64,000 bases of DNA, taken from positions 62,001-126,000 of the forward strand of contig NZ_BMDO01000002.1 of NCBI RefSeq assembly GCF_014635825.1, written 5' to 3'. How positions within the stretch are numbered: the stretch's first letter is position 1; the number at the start of each line of letters is the position of its first letter. The notes beneath the pieces were generated by a model. The model saw only the letters and a program-made list of their open reading frames with translations, was not told where the DNA came from and searched no databases. Source of the stretch: Mucilaginibacter galii. GTDB lineage: Bacteria; Bacteroidota; Bacteroidia; Sphingobacteriales; Sphingobacteriaceae. The translations under genes and the position numbers were made by a program. Below are positions 7,962 to 17,032 of this stretch, piece by piece.

Positions 7962-7993
7962 TTGTTCCTATCGTCTTAATGGTATTAAATTTG
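7962..7993 (+). promoter_or_regulatory. Promoter of the DegP/HtrA gene
   Basis: TTG at 7962-7964, 21 nt, then TAAATTTG at 7986-7993, matching the Bacteroidota TAnnTTTG -7 box. The start codon is 39 nt further on, leaving a leader of about 30 nt. Confidence 0.55.
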
Positions 7994-8032
7994 AAAAGTA
8001 AATAACGAACCTAGAATTAATTGAATAATAAT

Positions 8033-9598
8033 ATGAGAAAAATTGGTTTAACCTTGCTAACTGCCTTTGCTGGCGGGGCAATGGCGCTCGGTACTTATAA
8101 AGTATTCGAGAAAAATCCGGCTGAGGGCATGACCTTTGAGGATCGCCAGAAAGTATATTTTGCCAGCAATAAAAACACATCTAACGTGGTATCATCTGCG
8201 GGCGATGTTGACTTTACCCAGGCTGCAGCAGCAGTAACTCCTGCCGTGGTTTACATTCGTACTACCTACTCAGCACAACAAGGCCGCAGCAGTGGCCGCG
8301 ACCCTATTGAAGAAATGTTTGGCGATATGTTTGGCCAGCGCATGCAGCCGCAGCAAAGCCAGCCACAACGTGCATCGGGTTCGGGCGTAATTATCTCAAC
8401 CGATGGTTATATTGTAACCAACAACCACGTGGTAGCTAACGCCAGCAAAGTAGAAGTAACCACTAATGACCACCGTGTATTACAGGCCAAAGTAATTGGT
8501 ACCGACCCAAATACCGACCTGGCCCTGATCAAAGTGAGTGCTACTAACCTGCCTATTGTAAAGTTGGGCAACTCTGACGATGTACGCGTGGGCGAATGGG
8601 TATTAGCCGTAGGTAACCCTTTTAACTTAAACTCTACCGTTACCGCAGGTATTGTAAGCGCCAAAGGCCGTAACATTGGTATTATTGGCAGCGAAGATAA
8701 TGACGATCAGCAAAGCAGCCCGTTTGGTAGCCGCAGCCGTTACCAGCAACAACCTGCAGCTCCGCGCTTAAATAAAGCTATCGAGTCGTTCATACAAACT
8801 GATGCTGCCATTAACCCTGGTAACAGTGGTGGTGCCTTAGTAAACACCAAAGGCGAACTGATCGGTATTAACTCAGCCATTGCATCGCACACAGGTTCGT
8901 ATGAAGGTTATGGTTTTGCCGTACCGGTTAACCTGGCTAAAAAGGTATTAAATGACCTTGAAAAATTTGGCTCAGTTAAACGTGGTTATATTGGCGTAAG
9001 CTTCCAAGAGCTAAATTCTGATGTGGCACAAACACTTAAAATAAACACTACCAACGGTTTATATGTTAACGAACTGGTAGCAGGTGGTGGTGCCGAAGCA
9101 GCGGGCTTACAAAAAGGTGATATCATTACCAAAGTGGAAGGTAACAAAGTTTACGAATCTTCTGACCTGCAAGAACGCGTTGGTCGTTTACAACCTGGTG
9201 ATAAGATACACCTGACTGTATTACGCGCTGGAGCCGAAAAGAACTTTACCATTACTTTAAAGGGCGAACCGGCAGCAACTAACCGTACAGCAGCCAACAG
9301 CAAAACAGCTGAGGAATTGTACAATAAGTTAGGTGCCAGCTTCCAGCCTTTAACACAGGCACAAAAAAGCAAGTTCCGCTTAAACTCAGGTGTGGTAGTA
9401 ACCCAGGTGCGCCGTGGTGGTTTCTTTGAAAACTACGACATCCCAGAAGGAACTATTATTACCGGCATTAACGGACAGGCTATCAATAGCACTAATGATA
9501 TTGATAAAGCCATAACCAACCTTAAAAATGGCCAAATGGTTATTGAAGGTTACAGCGCCGATGGTATGCGTTTTAGAAACAGTTTTGATGTGCGTTAA
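8033..9598 (+). CDS. DegP/HtrA-family periplasmic serine protease
   Basis: The 521-residue protein has an N-terminal membrane or signal segment (residues about 4-22) and a trypsin-like protease domain with the full triad: His132 (TNNHVV), Asp162 (NTDLALI) and Ser265 (NPGNSGGAL). Two PDZ domains follow (about 315-400 and 425-521; the first contains GYIGVSFQEL). This is the Do/DegQ layout. It degrades or refolds damaged envelope proteins. An Asn/Gln-rich loop near residues 222-240 and another at 104-113 are insertions common in Bacteroidota homologues. The Met at 8033 is used instead of a TTG at 8021 because it directly precedes the basic-hydrophobic signal. A strong terminator follows at 9636. 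Confidence 0.95.
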   Translation: MRKIGLTLLTAFAGGAMALGTYKVFEKNPAEGMTFEDRQKVYFASNKNTSNVVSSAGDVDFTQAAAAVTPAVVYIRTTYSAQQGRSSGRDPIEEMFGDMFGQRMQPQQSQPQRASGSGVIISTDGYIVTNNHVVANASKVEVTTNDHRVLQAKVIGTDPNTDLALIKVSATNLPIVKLGNSDDVRVGEWVLAVGNPFNLNSTVTAGIVSAKGRNIGIIGSEDNDDQQSSPFGSRSRYQQQPAAPRLNKAIESFIQTDAAINPGNSGGALVNTKGELIGINSAIASHTGSYEGYGFAVPVNLAKKVLNDLEKFGSVKRGYIGVSFQELNSDVAQTLKINTTNGLYVNELVAGGGAEAAGLQKGDIITKVEGNKVYESSDLQERVGRLQPGDKIHLTVLRAGAEKNFTITLKGEPAATNRTAANSKTAEELYNKLGASFQPLTQAQKSKFRLNSGVVVTQVRRGGFFENYDIPEGTIITGINGQAINSTNDIDKAITNLKNGQMVIEGYSADGMRFRNSFDVR

Positions 9599-9635
9599 GC
9601 CATTGCTGTTGATTATATAAAGTTCATCAATTTTG

Positions 9636-9673
9636 AAAAAGTCCGGCTACTGGAAACAGGCCGGACTTTTTTT
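9636..9673 (+). terminator. Rho-independent terminator after the protease gene
   Basis: AAAAAGTCCGG at 9636-9646 pairs with CCGGACTTTTT at 9661-9671, with a 14-nt loop and a run of seven T. The A-rich 5' side means it could also work on the other strand. Confidence 0.9.
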
Positions 9674-9795
9674 GTATTTGACGCGTGCGTTAATTCATAT
9701 ACCACAACCCGTAATGAATAATAAAACACAAAGCAAAATTTGAAGTTATTACAGATATTTATTCAGCCTATTACAACCAAAAGCACTATAACCAT

Positions 9796-10407
9796 ATGAT
9801 CTTAACTATCGGCTTTGTGGTAATATTGCTGTTGATATATGCCGGTGTTTTAAGCCTTGTTGTTAAACCTCATCGCCAAACCAAGCCTTTAACCTTTTTG
9901 CCCGGCACCGAAGTTATTTTATTACCTCCACATCGTATTGCGGCTACGGGTATAATGCTCATAATGCTTGGCGTATTTGGTGTTGCCGGGGCAGCAGTTA
10001 TGCTTTCTCAATCGTTCAATTATACCTCTTCGTTGTACTGGGGGGCTTTACTCCTTTTAGCAACCATGCTGGGCATCACCGTTTATGGCTTACACTTATA
10101 TTTTATCCGCCAGCAAATCGTGCAGCTCCGTTTAGAGCCAAACGGCATGTATTACCCCGATTTAGGTTTAACACCTATGCGGCGGCCCTTCTGGACGTTA
10201 CTGCAAAACAAGAAATTCAAATTTGTTAAGTATACCGATATAGAAAGCATTGAACTGACGGAACTTTTTGAGGGCTGTAAATTGGTGATCAGAACCTACA
10301 CAGGCGGCTTTACAATGCCTTTTTACGATAGAGACAAGTATAGCCTTGAAACACTGCTTCACAAGATCAATCACAAGCGGCAACAACAAATAACGGCAGC
10401 ACAATAA
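9796..10407 (+). CDS. Hypothetical inner-membrane protein
   Basis: The 203-residue protein has three hydrophobic segments (about residues 3-22, 52-74 and 80-105) followed by a soluble domain of about 90 residues. The soluble part has an alternating strand pattern (VQLRLEPNGMYY, FVKYTDIESIELTE, CKLVIRTYTGGFTMPF) like the PH-like domains found in small bacterial membrane proteins. It ends 9 bp before the rhomboid protease gene on the same strand, so the two are likely cotranscribed. The function is unknown. Confidence 0.7.
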   Translation: MILTIGFVVILLLIYAGVLSLVVKPHRQTKPLTFLPGTEVILLPPHRIAATGIMLIMLGVFGVAGAAVMLSQSFNYTSSLYWGALLLLATMLGITVYGLHLYFIRQQIVQLRLEPNGMYYPDLGLTPMRRPFWTLLQNKKFKFVKYTDIESIELTELFEGCKLVIRTYTGGFTMPFYDRDKYSLETLLHKINHKRQQQITAAQ

Positions 10408-10416
10408 ACGAAACGC

Positions 10417-11874
10417 ATGGCAAAATATATACAAACCAAAACCCTGGATGGACTTTCAACGGAGCACTTTCTTGTTGTAGCCTTTGAGAGTATCAGAGAA
10501 CTGGGCTGGCGCATTAAATTTGTTTCGGATGCGGGCGTTATTGCTTACACCGAAAACGGAGGATTTTCATGGAACGGTGAAATAACGGTGAAGCTTGAAG
10601 GCGAAGTGGCCAGCATTGAATGTATCTCCATTTCAAACGTGGTAGAGGATTATGGCCACAATAAAACCGCGGTAGAGCAGTTCATAGATACCTTCGACAG
10701 ATTGAAAACCACTTTTAATGAGGAGCAGATAGAACACCTGTATGCCGAGTATGAAAAAGACTTTTTGCCCCCTTACGAAGATACCTTAAAACCCGACACC
10801 AGGCCAACCTTCAATTATTTCAGCAACTTTTGGTCGTACTTTATACCGGCCCCCAATTACTTTATTACGCCCATTATTGTTAACCTCAACATCATCCTCT
10901 TCATTATTATGGTGTGTACAGGCATCTCCTTTTTTGAGCCCGATGCACAAAGTATGGTTTCGTGGGGTGCCAACTCTACTACAACCACTTTAGACGGACA
11001 ATGGTGGCGTTTACTTACCAACTGCTTTTTACATTTCGGCGTTATTCACCTTCTGCTTAATATGTACGCCCTGGTTTTTGTAGGCTTACTACTGGAGCCT
11101 TTTGTAGGAAAGGTAAAGTATATAACCGCTTATCTTTTAACGGGAATTATTGCCAGTCTGGCTAGTCTTTGGTGGCACGACTATACGGTAAGTGCCGGCG
11201 CATCGGGTGCTATATTTGGTTTATATGGTGTTTTCCTGGCTATTTTAACTACTAACCACATAGAAAAATCTATGCGTAACGGGTTAATGGTTAACATTGG
11301 CATTTTTGTGGTTTACAACCTGGTTTATGGTGGTTTTAAAGGTGGTATTGATAACGCCGCTCACATTGGGGGCCTGGTAAGCGGCATTGCCGTAGGCTAC
11401 CTGTATGTACCTGCTTTAAGAAAGCCAGGCAATAAAAAGCTGAATCAGCTTATCGTAGCCGGATCGCTTATTTTCTTTTTAGCAGGCGCAGCACTGTATT
11501 ATACATATTTATCAAAAAGTGACCGCATTGTTTACTTTAAACGTATAGAAACTTTTTACAAACTGGAAGATAAAGCACTGGAAGTTATCAAAAACCAGGA
11601 AAAAAAATCAGGCGAACAAATGCTGGCGGGTTTTGGCCAGGGCATTGGTTATTGGCAAAAGAGTATTGCCCTGCTCGAAGAGTTGCAGCAGCTGAAACTT
11701 CCGGATGATGTAGAACAACGAAACAAGCTTCTTATTCAATATTGCAGGCTCAGGCTAAAAAGCTATGAACTAATGCATGAAGCTATAGCGCAAAATAGGG
11801 ATGCTAACGAAATACAATTAGGAGCTATTAACACCAACATCAAACAATTGCTCGATCAGCTTTCATCACGTTAA
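10417..11874 (+). CDS. Rhomboid family intramembrane serine protease
   Basis: The 485-residue protein has a soluble N-terminal domain (about 1-145) and then a six- or seven-helix rhomboid core. The catalytic Ser263 lies in GASGAIFG and the catalytic His316 in NAAHIGG; WWRLLTNCFLHFG (about 196-208) is the usual WR-containing loop. It should cleave transmembrane helices of target proteins in the inner membrane. A C-terminal tail of about 130 residues (after 355) is predicted helical with possible coiled coil. Residues 1-110 have a compact alpha/beta look and may be a regulatory domain. The substrate is unknown. It follows a small membrane protein gene by 9 bp. Confidence 0.93.
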   Translation: MAKYIQTKTLDGLSTEHFLVVAFESIRELGWRIKFVSDAGVIAYTENGGFSWNGEITVKLEGEVASIECISISNVVEDYGHNKTAVEQFIDTFDRLKTTFNEEQIEHLYAEYEKDFLPPYEDTLKPDTRPTFNYFSNFWSYFIPAPNYFITPIIVNLNIILFIIMVCTGISFFEPDAQSMVSWGANSTTTTLDGQWWRLLTNCFLHFGVIHLLLNMYALVFVGLLLEPFVGKVKYITAYLLTGIIASLASLWWHDYTVSAGASGAIFGLYGVFLAILTTNHIEKSMRNGLMVNIGIFVVYNLVYGGFKGGIDNAAHIGGLVSGIAVGYLYVPALRKPGNKKLNQLIVAGSLIFFLAGAALYYTYLSKSDRIVYFKRIETFYKLEDKALEVIKNQEKKSGEQMLAGFGQGIGYWQKSIALLEELQQLKLPDDVEQRNKLLIQYCRLRLKSYELMHEAIAQNRDANEIQLGAINTNIKQLLDQLSSR

Positions 11875-11909
11875 CAAACGTAAATGAGGTTGCTAATTGA
11901 GCAGAAACG

Positions 11910-12830
11910 CTAATTGAAAGCTTGCCTGAATTCTTGCGGCGACATATTAGTTTTACTTTTAAAGAGCTTACTTAAAGACTGTGGATAATTAAACCCCAAC
12001 TCGTAGGCAACCTCGCTAATCGATAGTGTGGTAGACGAAAGCCTTTCTTTAGCCTTTTCTATCAACTTATCGTGAATATGTTCCTGGGTGCTTTTACCAG
12101 TTAAGGTTTTGAGCAGGCCGCTTAAATAATTGGGCGATACATTTAAAGTGTTAGCTACATCTGTTACGGCGGGAAGGCCTTTACTGGCTAAATCATCACT
12201 ATTAAAATATGCCGAAAGCACCTCTTCCAATCGGGCAAGCAGGTTGTGGCTATTTATTTTGCGGGTAATAAACTGCCTTTGATAAAATCGCTGTGCGTAG
12301 TTGAGTAGCACCTCCAGCTGGCTGATGATAATGTTTTGGGTATATTGATCTATACAGGTTTTATATTCCTGTGAGATACTTTGCATGATGCCCGCTACGG
12401 TAGCTTCTTCCTGCTCTGAAAGAAATAGCGCTTCGCTTACCGAGTAATCAAAATATTCATATTGCCGTATGGTTTTAGCCAATGGTGTATTCCACAAAAA
12501 ATCTGGATGAAAAATGAGCAGCCAACCGGAGTGCTTAATAAGCTCATCCGGATTTACTTCGATGCCTATCTTTTGCCCTGGCGCCATAAACGTCATTACA
12601 CCTTCATCAAAATCATATACCTGCTGACCGTATTTAAGCTTCGCATTGAAGTTGTTTTTCAACGCAATGGCATAAAAGCCAAGCACCCAGCTACGCGGAT
12701 GATCTTGAGCCATGTCCCAAATATCCTCGAACCGCAGCACGCTTATTAACGGGTGCACGGGCCCGGGTTGCGCTCTAAGCCGGTGAAACTCCGTAATAGA
12801 TTTAATAAGAAAAGGCTGTACGTTGGCCAT
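11910..12830 (-). CDS. AraC-family transcriptional regulator
   Basis: At 306 residues it has an N-terminal cupin-like sensing domain (about 1-165) and a C-terminal double helix-turn-helix domain (about 205-305). The second helix-turn-helix carries the family signature ISEVAYELGFNYPQSLSKLF, ending in NMSPQEFRQ, as in the classical AraC/XylS pattern. It lies 12 bp downstream of the NAD(P)-binding oxidoreductase gene on the same strand, so the two probably form an operon in which the regulator responds to a compound handled by the enzyme. The ligand is unknown. Confidence 0.92.
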   Translation of the reverse strand: MANVQPFLIKSITEFHRLRAQPGPVHPLISVLRFEDIWDMAQDHPRSWVLGFYAIALKNNFNAKLKYGQQVYDFDEGVMTFMAPGQKIGIEVNPDELIKHSGWLLIFHPDFLWNTPLAKTIRQYEYFDYSVSEALFLSEQEEATVAGIMQSISQEYKTCIDQYTQNIIISQLEVLLNYAQRFYQRQFITRKINSHNLLARLEEVLSAYFNSDDLASKGLPAVTDVANTLNVSPNYLSGLLKTLTGKSTQEHIHDKLIEKAKERLSSTTLSISEVAYELGFNYPQSLSKLFKSKTNMSPQEFRQAFN

Positions 12831-12842
12831 AACACAATATAC

Positions 12843-13742
12843 TTATTTTTGGTGATAAGCTGCAGCAAACTCCTTTGCAAAATCGGTCATTTTAATTTTA
12901 CCAAGTACCGCCGGCCTGTGCAAGTTATAATCCTCGGCAATAATACCCCGGTGATGGCCAGCCTGAAGTTCTACCAGCAGTGCTGCAGACCGTGGCGGCA
13001 AACCCGCAGCTTCCAGATTTTGCTGTGCCTGTTCATTAGAAATAAGCTCCCATTGTAAATGGGGTTTGCCAATAGCCTCACCTAACATACTGGCAACCTC
13101 GTTGCAGGTAAGCTCGTCGCTGGCTACATAACGTACTTTTCTGCCTTCGGTTATGCTTTCGAGTTCTTCACATACGGCAGAGGCAATATCGGCCGGAGCT
13201 ACCAGGACAGTACGATCGGTATCGCCATAGTTAGCTGCTATTTTGCCGGTATACTTAATGGCGGGTATAAAGCTGTATAAATTATAATAGAAAGAAGTGG
13301 GGCGAATGTGCGTGATACTTATAGTCGCAGGCAACTCGTTTAAAATCCGTTCCAAATAATAAGTACCCTTAATACCGCCCGTACCATCTTCACGATGCGC
13401 TCCCCAGCTGCTCAAATTAACAACATGGGGCACGCCCGCTTTCATTATAGCCGCAGCATAGTTTTTCCCTATTGCGCTAAAATGCTTAACAGGGTCTAAG
13501 TCTACCTGCAAATAGCTTACAGGCGGCACCATGGTGTATACAGCGTCGGCCCCGGTAAAGGCAGTGGTTAAAAATTCCGCATCCTGTACGGAGCCAATAG
13601 CGGCGGTTGCACCCATGCCCTCAATAACCACCTTTTTATCCGGGTTACTGCTAATGATAGTTAGTGCATGGCCTTTAGCAATCAATTCCTGGGCAAGAGG
13701 CTTGCTAATGTGTCCTAATGATCCTGTTATAACGATTTTCAT
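12843..13742 (-). CDS. NmrA-like NAD(P)-binding oxidoreductase or sensor
   Basis: The 299-residue protein begins MKIVITGSLGHISKPLAQEL, a Rossmann-fold nucleotide-binding start close to GxxGxxG (here GSLGHIS). DAVYTMVPP and NLSSWGAH follow at strand ends 4 and 5, typical of the atypical short-chain dehydrogenases of the NmrA/QOR2 type. The usual Tyr-x-x-x-Lys pair is not evident, as in NmrA relatives that act as redox sensors or quinone reductases. It is first in an operon with an AraC-type regulator. Confidence 0.85.
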   Translation of the reverse strand: MKIVITGSLGHISKPLAQELIAKGHALTIISSNPDKKVVIEGMGATAAIGSVQDAEFLTTAFTGADAVYTMVPPVSYLQVDLDPVKHFSAIGKNYAAAIMKAGVPHVVNLSSWGAHREDGTGGIKGTYYLERILNELPATISITHIRPTSFYYNLYSFIPAIKYTGKIAANYGDTDRTVLVAPADIASAVCEELESITEGRKVRYVASDELTCNEVASMLGEAIGKPHLQWELISNEQAQQNLEAAGLPPRSAALLVELQAGHHRGIIAEDYNLHRPAVLGKIKMTDFAKEFAAAYHQK

Positions 13743-13872
13743 AGTGATAATTTATATAACAAAGTTGCATTTATACGCCACCATATACCTAACCAAATCT
13801 ATGCAAGTTGTGCTCAAATCTAATTATTGACCTCGTGGAGGTCTATAATTAGTAAACAAATCCACTTCAAAC

Positions 13873-13901
13873 AAAAAAAGCCCTTTAAGGGGGCTTTAAA
13901 A
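13873..13901 (-). terminator. Terminator at the 3' end of the tssN-tssK operon
   Basis: On the minus strand AAAGCCCCC pairs with GGGCTTT across a short loop (CTTAAA region), followed by seven T in TTTTTTTGTTTG. It lies 20 bp beyond the tssK stop codon and also insulates the T6SS locus from the oxidoreductase operon. Confidence 0.8.
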
Positions 13902-13920
13902 TCTATTTAAAAGAGCATTT

Positions 13921-15066
13921 TTAATCCAACAAGGTCCAGCTGCGTTTAGCCTGTACGGTTTGTACCATTTGCTGCTCGGCAACCACGATGTTTTCTTTGC
14001 GTTGGCCAATGTACTCTAATGTGCTTAGTTTGTTCCAAAGTGCTGTCAGCACCCGTAAAAACTCATCTACAACCGTCATGGATGTACGTATATCATGATG
14101 GTTATAAACCACCTCAATTAAACGGGCCAGCAGTTCTTCAAAGTTACCCGGCGTAACGTCTTTCCATTCGTAAAAATACTTCAGCAGTTCTTCACGCTCA
14201 TTACCCGCAATACTTTTAATGGAACTGAAAAAGATGTGTGCCATTTCAGAAAAGTAACCAACCAAAACAATGGGAGGTTGCTGAAAGGCCACATTACGAT
14301 AAGAAAAATAGATGCGGGCAATATAATCCAGCATTTTATCGCAAAGCATTTTTACGTTTCTTCCAATAGGCGATATCGTATCCTTAGAAGTGATTTTGTC
14401 TATTATACGGAACGACAATAACTGAAACTCGTTAAGCTGGTTACTAAAAACCTCATAATACTTGATCAGATCGATATGGCTCATTAAAGTATTACATGGC
14501 GGTATGTAATCATTAATAAGTTGTACGCCTGTGCTGCTTCGGGTAAACTTGCCTATTTCTAAATAATGATTATTCTTGCTGCTTATTTGCGAGGCCGACA
14601 ATATGGTAATACCATAAAAGCTGCTCACCTCGGGGTATCTTAAAGGGGTTTCCTCAGGGTCGGGCTTACCTGCTGGTACCCTTTCGTGCGGGTTAACGGT
14701 TAATACAATGTAGTAGGTTTCTACTACATCGCTTACAGCATCTTGCGTAAAATAGTGGGTATAAGTAAACTCTTCGCCCAGTGCCTGTGGTGTAATATGA
14801 ATACGATACCCCTCTGAGGTTACGGCATTGCATTGCCTTATTTTAACCTGAATGTGGTTAGATGCGCGCTCGCTGATCTGAATGTCTAACGACGTATTTT
14901 CACCGTTAAAAGGAGCCAGCAAACCAAAGTTGTTATTGTTTAGCGTCAGCGAGTTGCTATCTCTTATAATGTCCTGAATGAAATTATCCGTTTGCACAAA
15001 ATGACCGCTTGAGATCTTCATGCCGTCAACCCAGTTCACGGATTTATATTTTAATGGTAAATACAT
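13921..15066 (-). CDS. tssK: T6SS baseplate protein TssK (T6SSiii)
   Basis: The 381-residue protein starts with VNWVDGMKISSGHFVQTDNF, matching the 'V-W-x-x-G-M-x-x-S-x-x-H-F' beginning of TssK, the trimeric baseplate subunit that links the baseplate to the membrane complex. An N-terminal shoulder domain rich in strands (about 1-170) is followed by a helical neck and head region (about 180-370). Somewhat shorter than proteobacterial TssK (about 440), which is normal for Bacteroidota. It follows tssN by 17 bp on the same strand; TssN is the membrane-complex partner reported to contact the baseplate, so the pairing makes sense. Confidence 0.88.
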   Translation of the reverse strand: MYLPLKYKSVNWVDGMKISSGHFVQTDNFIQDIIRDSNSLTLNNNNFGLLAPFNGENTSLDIQISERASNHIQVKIRQCNAVTSEGYRIHITPQALGEEFTYTHYFTQDAVSDVVETYYIVLTVNPHERVPAGKPDPEETPLRYPEVSSFYGITILSASQISSKNNHYLEIGKFTRSSTGVQLINDYIPPCNTLMSHIDLIKYYEVFSNQLNEFQLLSFRIIDKITSKDTISPIGRNVKMLCDKMLDYIARIYFSYRNVAFQQPPIVLVGYFSEMAHIFFSSIKSIAGNEREELLKYFYEWKDVTPGNFEELLARLIEVVYNHHDIRTSMTVVDEFLRVLTALWNKLSTLEYIGQRKENIVVAEQQMVQTVQAKRSWTLLD

Positions 15067-15083
15067 AGTTAAGGCTTTAATAC

Positions 15084-15977
15084 TTATAAATAAACGGCTT
15101 CATCGCCTTTGCGCTCGGTTACACTGGCTACTTCCGATACCCGTTTGGCAAAAATGGCGTACGACTCGGTAATATGATTTTGTTCTATATCCAGATCTGG
15201 GTCAACAAACTGCCTTTGTTTAAAAAACGAGGGCTTTATGTAAAAGATCCATTTATAATACTCTGTGTTTGCCTGGGTATATTGTATAGGCGATTCGGGG
15301 AACTTAAGGTTATAGTCATCAATAAACTTTTGAAACCACAGCCCGAAATTCATGTTTCGCGGTGCCTTGGCCTTTACTTTGAGCGGCTCAGCATCATTAG
15401 TATTCTTGTATAAGTTTACCTCTAATACCAGCAAACGGTTAAAGTCGAGGTGCTCCATGCTTATATCTGCCGGAACAGTAGGGTATTGCCATACTTTGTA
15501 AATTTCTAACGGTATATTTAAGAAAGCTATGTAAGCCCACCAGAAAAGTGTTGGCAGTAAAAATATGAATACAGAAGAAGCAGCCCAAATGCCGTATTTC
15601 AAATCGCTAAGCCAATCGAACGCCAGCTTAAACAAGAACGCGCCAAGCAGGGTGGTTATTAAACTGCAAATGAAAAAAAAGCCCCGGCGCTCCAGCAACT
15701 CATCCTCGTAGTAAAGGCTGGCCAGCCAAACAAAAACAACACCCAAGCTAATATAATAGAGTTGACAGATAATGTACCCCCAAGGCATAAATTGCAGGTT
15801 TAACATGCCTAAAAAACCAGGCAGGCCAAGCGCTACAGCTGTAAGCAGCATAATAACGATGAGCTTTTTGTTGTTTAGAACTTTGTTTTTTTTGTTGATA
15901 ACCGTCATGATTGCGGTAGCAACCATGAAAATTACAGGGAACAGCAGGTAGCGAATAAAAAAGGATTTAACGTCCAT
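15084..15977 (-). CDS. tssN: T6SS membrane-complex protein TssN
   Basis: The 297-residue protein has five or six hydrophobic segments in its first 165 residues (about 7-25, 37-57, 65-90, 100-120, 130-155) and then a soluble C-terminal domain of about 130 residues (KVWQYPTVPADISMEHLDF onward). This is the layout of TssN, the Bacteroidota-specific inner-membrane subunit that in Bacteroides fragilis connects the TssNQOPR complex to the baseplate (established for that species). It is cotranscribed with tssK and divergent from tssG. The assignment uses topology and location in the locus rather than a diagnostic motif. Confidence 0.8.
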   Translation of the reverse strand: MDVKSFFIRYLLFPVIFMVATAIMTVINKKNKVLNNKKLIVIMLLTAVALGLPGFLGMLNLQFMPWGYIICQLYYISLGVVFVWLASLYYEDELLERRGFFFICSLITTLLGAFLFKLAFDWLSDLKYGIWAASSVFIFLLPTLFWWAYIAFLNIPLEIYKVWQYPTVPADISMEHLDFNRLLVLEVNLYKNTNDAEPLKVKAKAPRNMNFGLWFQKFIDDYNLKFPESPIQYTQANTEYYKWIFYIKPSFFKQRQFVDPDLDIEQNHITESYAIFAKRVSEVASVTERKGDEAVYL

Positions 15978-15999
15978 AAAAGTATAGGTCTGTATATAT

Positions 16000-16034
16000 A
16001 GAAAAAGTCCACTAATTAAATGTGAACTTTTTCT
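16000..16034. promoter_or_regulatory. 35-bp palindrome between tssN and tssG (possible operator)
   Basis: AGAAAAAGTCCAC (16000-16012) pairs with GTGAACTTTTTCT (16022-16034), 12 of 13 positions, around an AT-only spacer of nine bases. It is 23 bp upstream of the tssN start and 60 bp upstream of the tssG start, the place expected for an operator shared by divergent genes. A terminator is less likely between two divergent starts. Confidence 0.45.
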
Positions 16035-16093
16035 AAATCAATTACCAATAATTGGGGTTATTTGTTTTATAGCCATGCACAAAAAAAGGTTAA

Positions 16094-17032
16094 ATGATTG
16101 TTAGCCCAAACCAACTCGAAACCGATTTCAAAGCCGTTACCTTAGCTGCCGAACTTATTGAGCAGGGAAACACCCCTGCAGACAATATCGTAATACTGCC
16201 CCTCGGCCCTAAAAAGCGGGCTTATGCCAAAGAAATAGATAGTATTACCAATTATACATCGGCCTATCGTAACCGGCAAATGCTGTCAATCAACATCAAT
16301 CGTGAGGGATTGTACGACATGCTGCCCGAGGGGTTATTTCACCAGTCGCCGGCATCAAGCGTGATGATCACCGAGGAGGCAATGGTTAAAGACATTGTTA
16401 CCCGCCGTGAGGAAGAAAAGCAGGCACGCTTGTTTTTTGCTCCTTTTGAAACGGAGTTGTACCACATTCGTACCGTAGTTGAGCTTTATGAAAGCCGTCT
16501 TGATAAGAAAAGCGACTATGATGAACTTGTAAATATTTTTCTAAAAGAATGGCGTGAGTTTAAGTGTTTTACTAACCAGCAAATGGTAATACTTATGCAT
16601 GTATTACCGGTTATACATGAGCAGCGCAATAATCTAACGTTCATCAGCAGTGTGCTTAGCATTATGTTTCATGCCGATTTTGAATTGCTTTACGAGTTAA
16701 AAGACGCAAAACCCTCACCTGCCGAAACCGGCCCGTTGGCAACCCAGCTTGGATCGGGCGTTTTGGGTGTAAATTTTATAGCAGGCCAGGTTTTTGAGCC
16801 CGAAGAGGAACTTACAATTACCATTGGGCCGGTTACAGCTAACCAAATGCTCAACTATTTGCCTGGAACACGTACTGCACAGGCGCTGGAGGTATTTCTT
16901 TCTTACTTTATACCATTGCAAACCACCGTTAATACCCGGTTTGTTGTAGAGCCCGATTACCAGAAAACGGTTTTGGGTTTTGAGCAGGAAAACGCTTGCC
17001 TTGGCTTTACCACATATCTTGGCAGCAATTAA
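16094..17032 (+). CDS. tssG: T6SS baseplate protein TssG
   Basis: The 312-residue protein resembles Bacteroidota TssG, which wraps TssF in the baseplate wedge. Visible features include the long helical middle (residues about 95-200), GVNFIAGQVFEPEEELTITI followed by GPVTANQMLNYLPG near 245-275 and a C-terminal strand region ending TYLGSN. The GPV/L-x(n)-FLPG-type sequence is the usual C-terminal hallmark of TssG. Its stop codon overlaps the stop of tssF on the other strand by 4 bases. Being single and on the plus strand while tssF and tssE are on minus is unusual. Confidence 0.82.
   Translation: MIVSPNQLETDFKAVTLAAELIEQGNTPADNIVILPLGPKKRAYAKEIDSITNYTSAYRNRQMLSININREGLYDMLPEGLFHQSPASSVMITEEAMVKDIVTRREEEKQARLFFAPFETELYHIRTVVELYESRLDKKSDYDELVNIFLKEWREFKCFTNQQMVILMHVLPVIHEQRNNLTFISSVLSIMFHADFELLYELKDAKPSPAETGPLATQLGSGVLGVNFIAGQVFEPEEELTITIGPVTANQMLNYLPGTRTAQALEVFLSYFIPLQTTVNTRFVVEPDYQKTVLGFEQENACLGFTTYLGSN

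Noticed and set aside
13753..13830. Extension of a plus-strand frame into the gap before the tssK terminator
   Set aside because: The gap is short and mostly antisense to the NmrA-like gene; no domain is visible.
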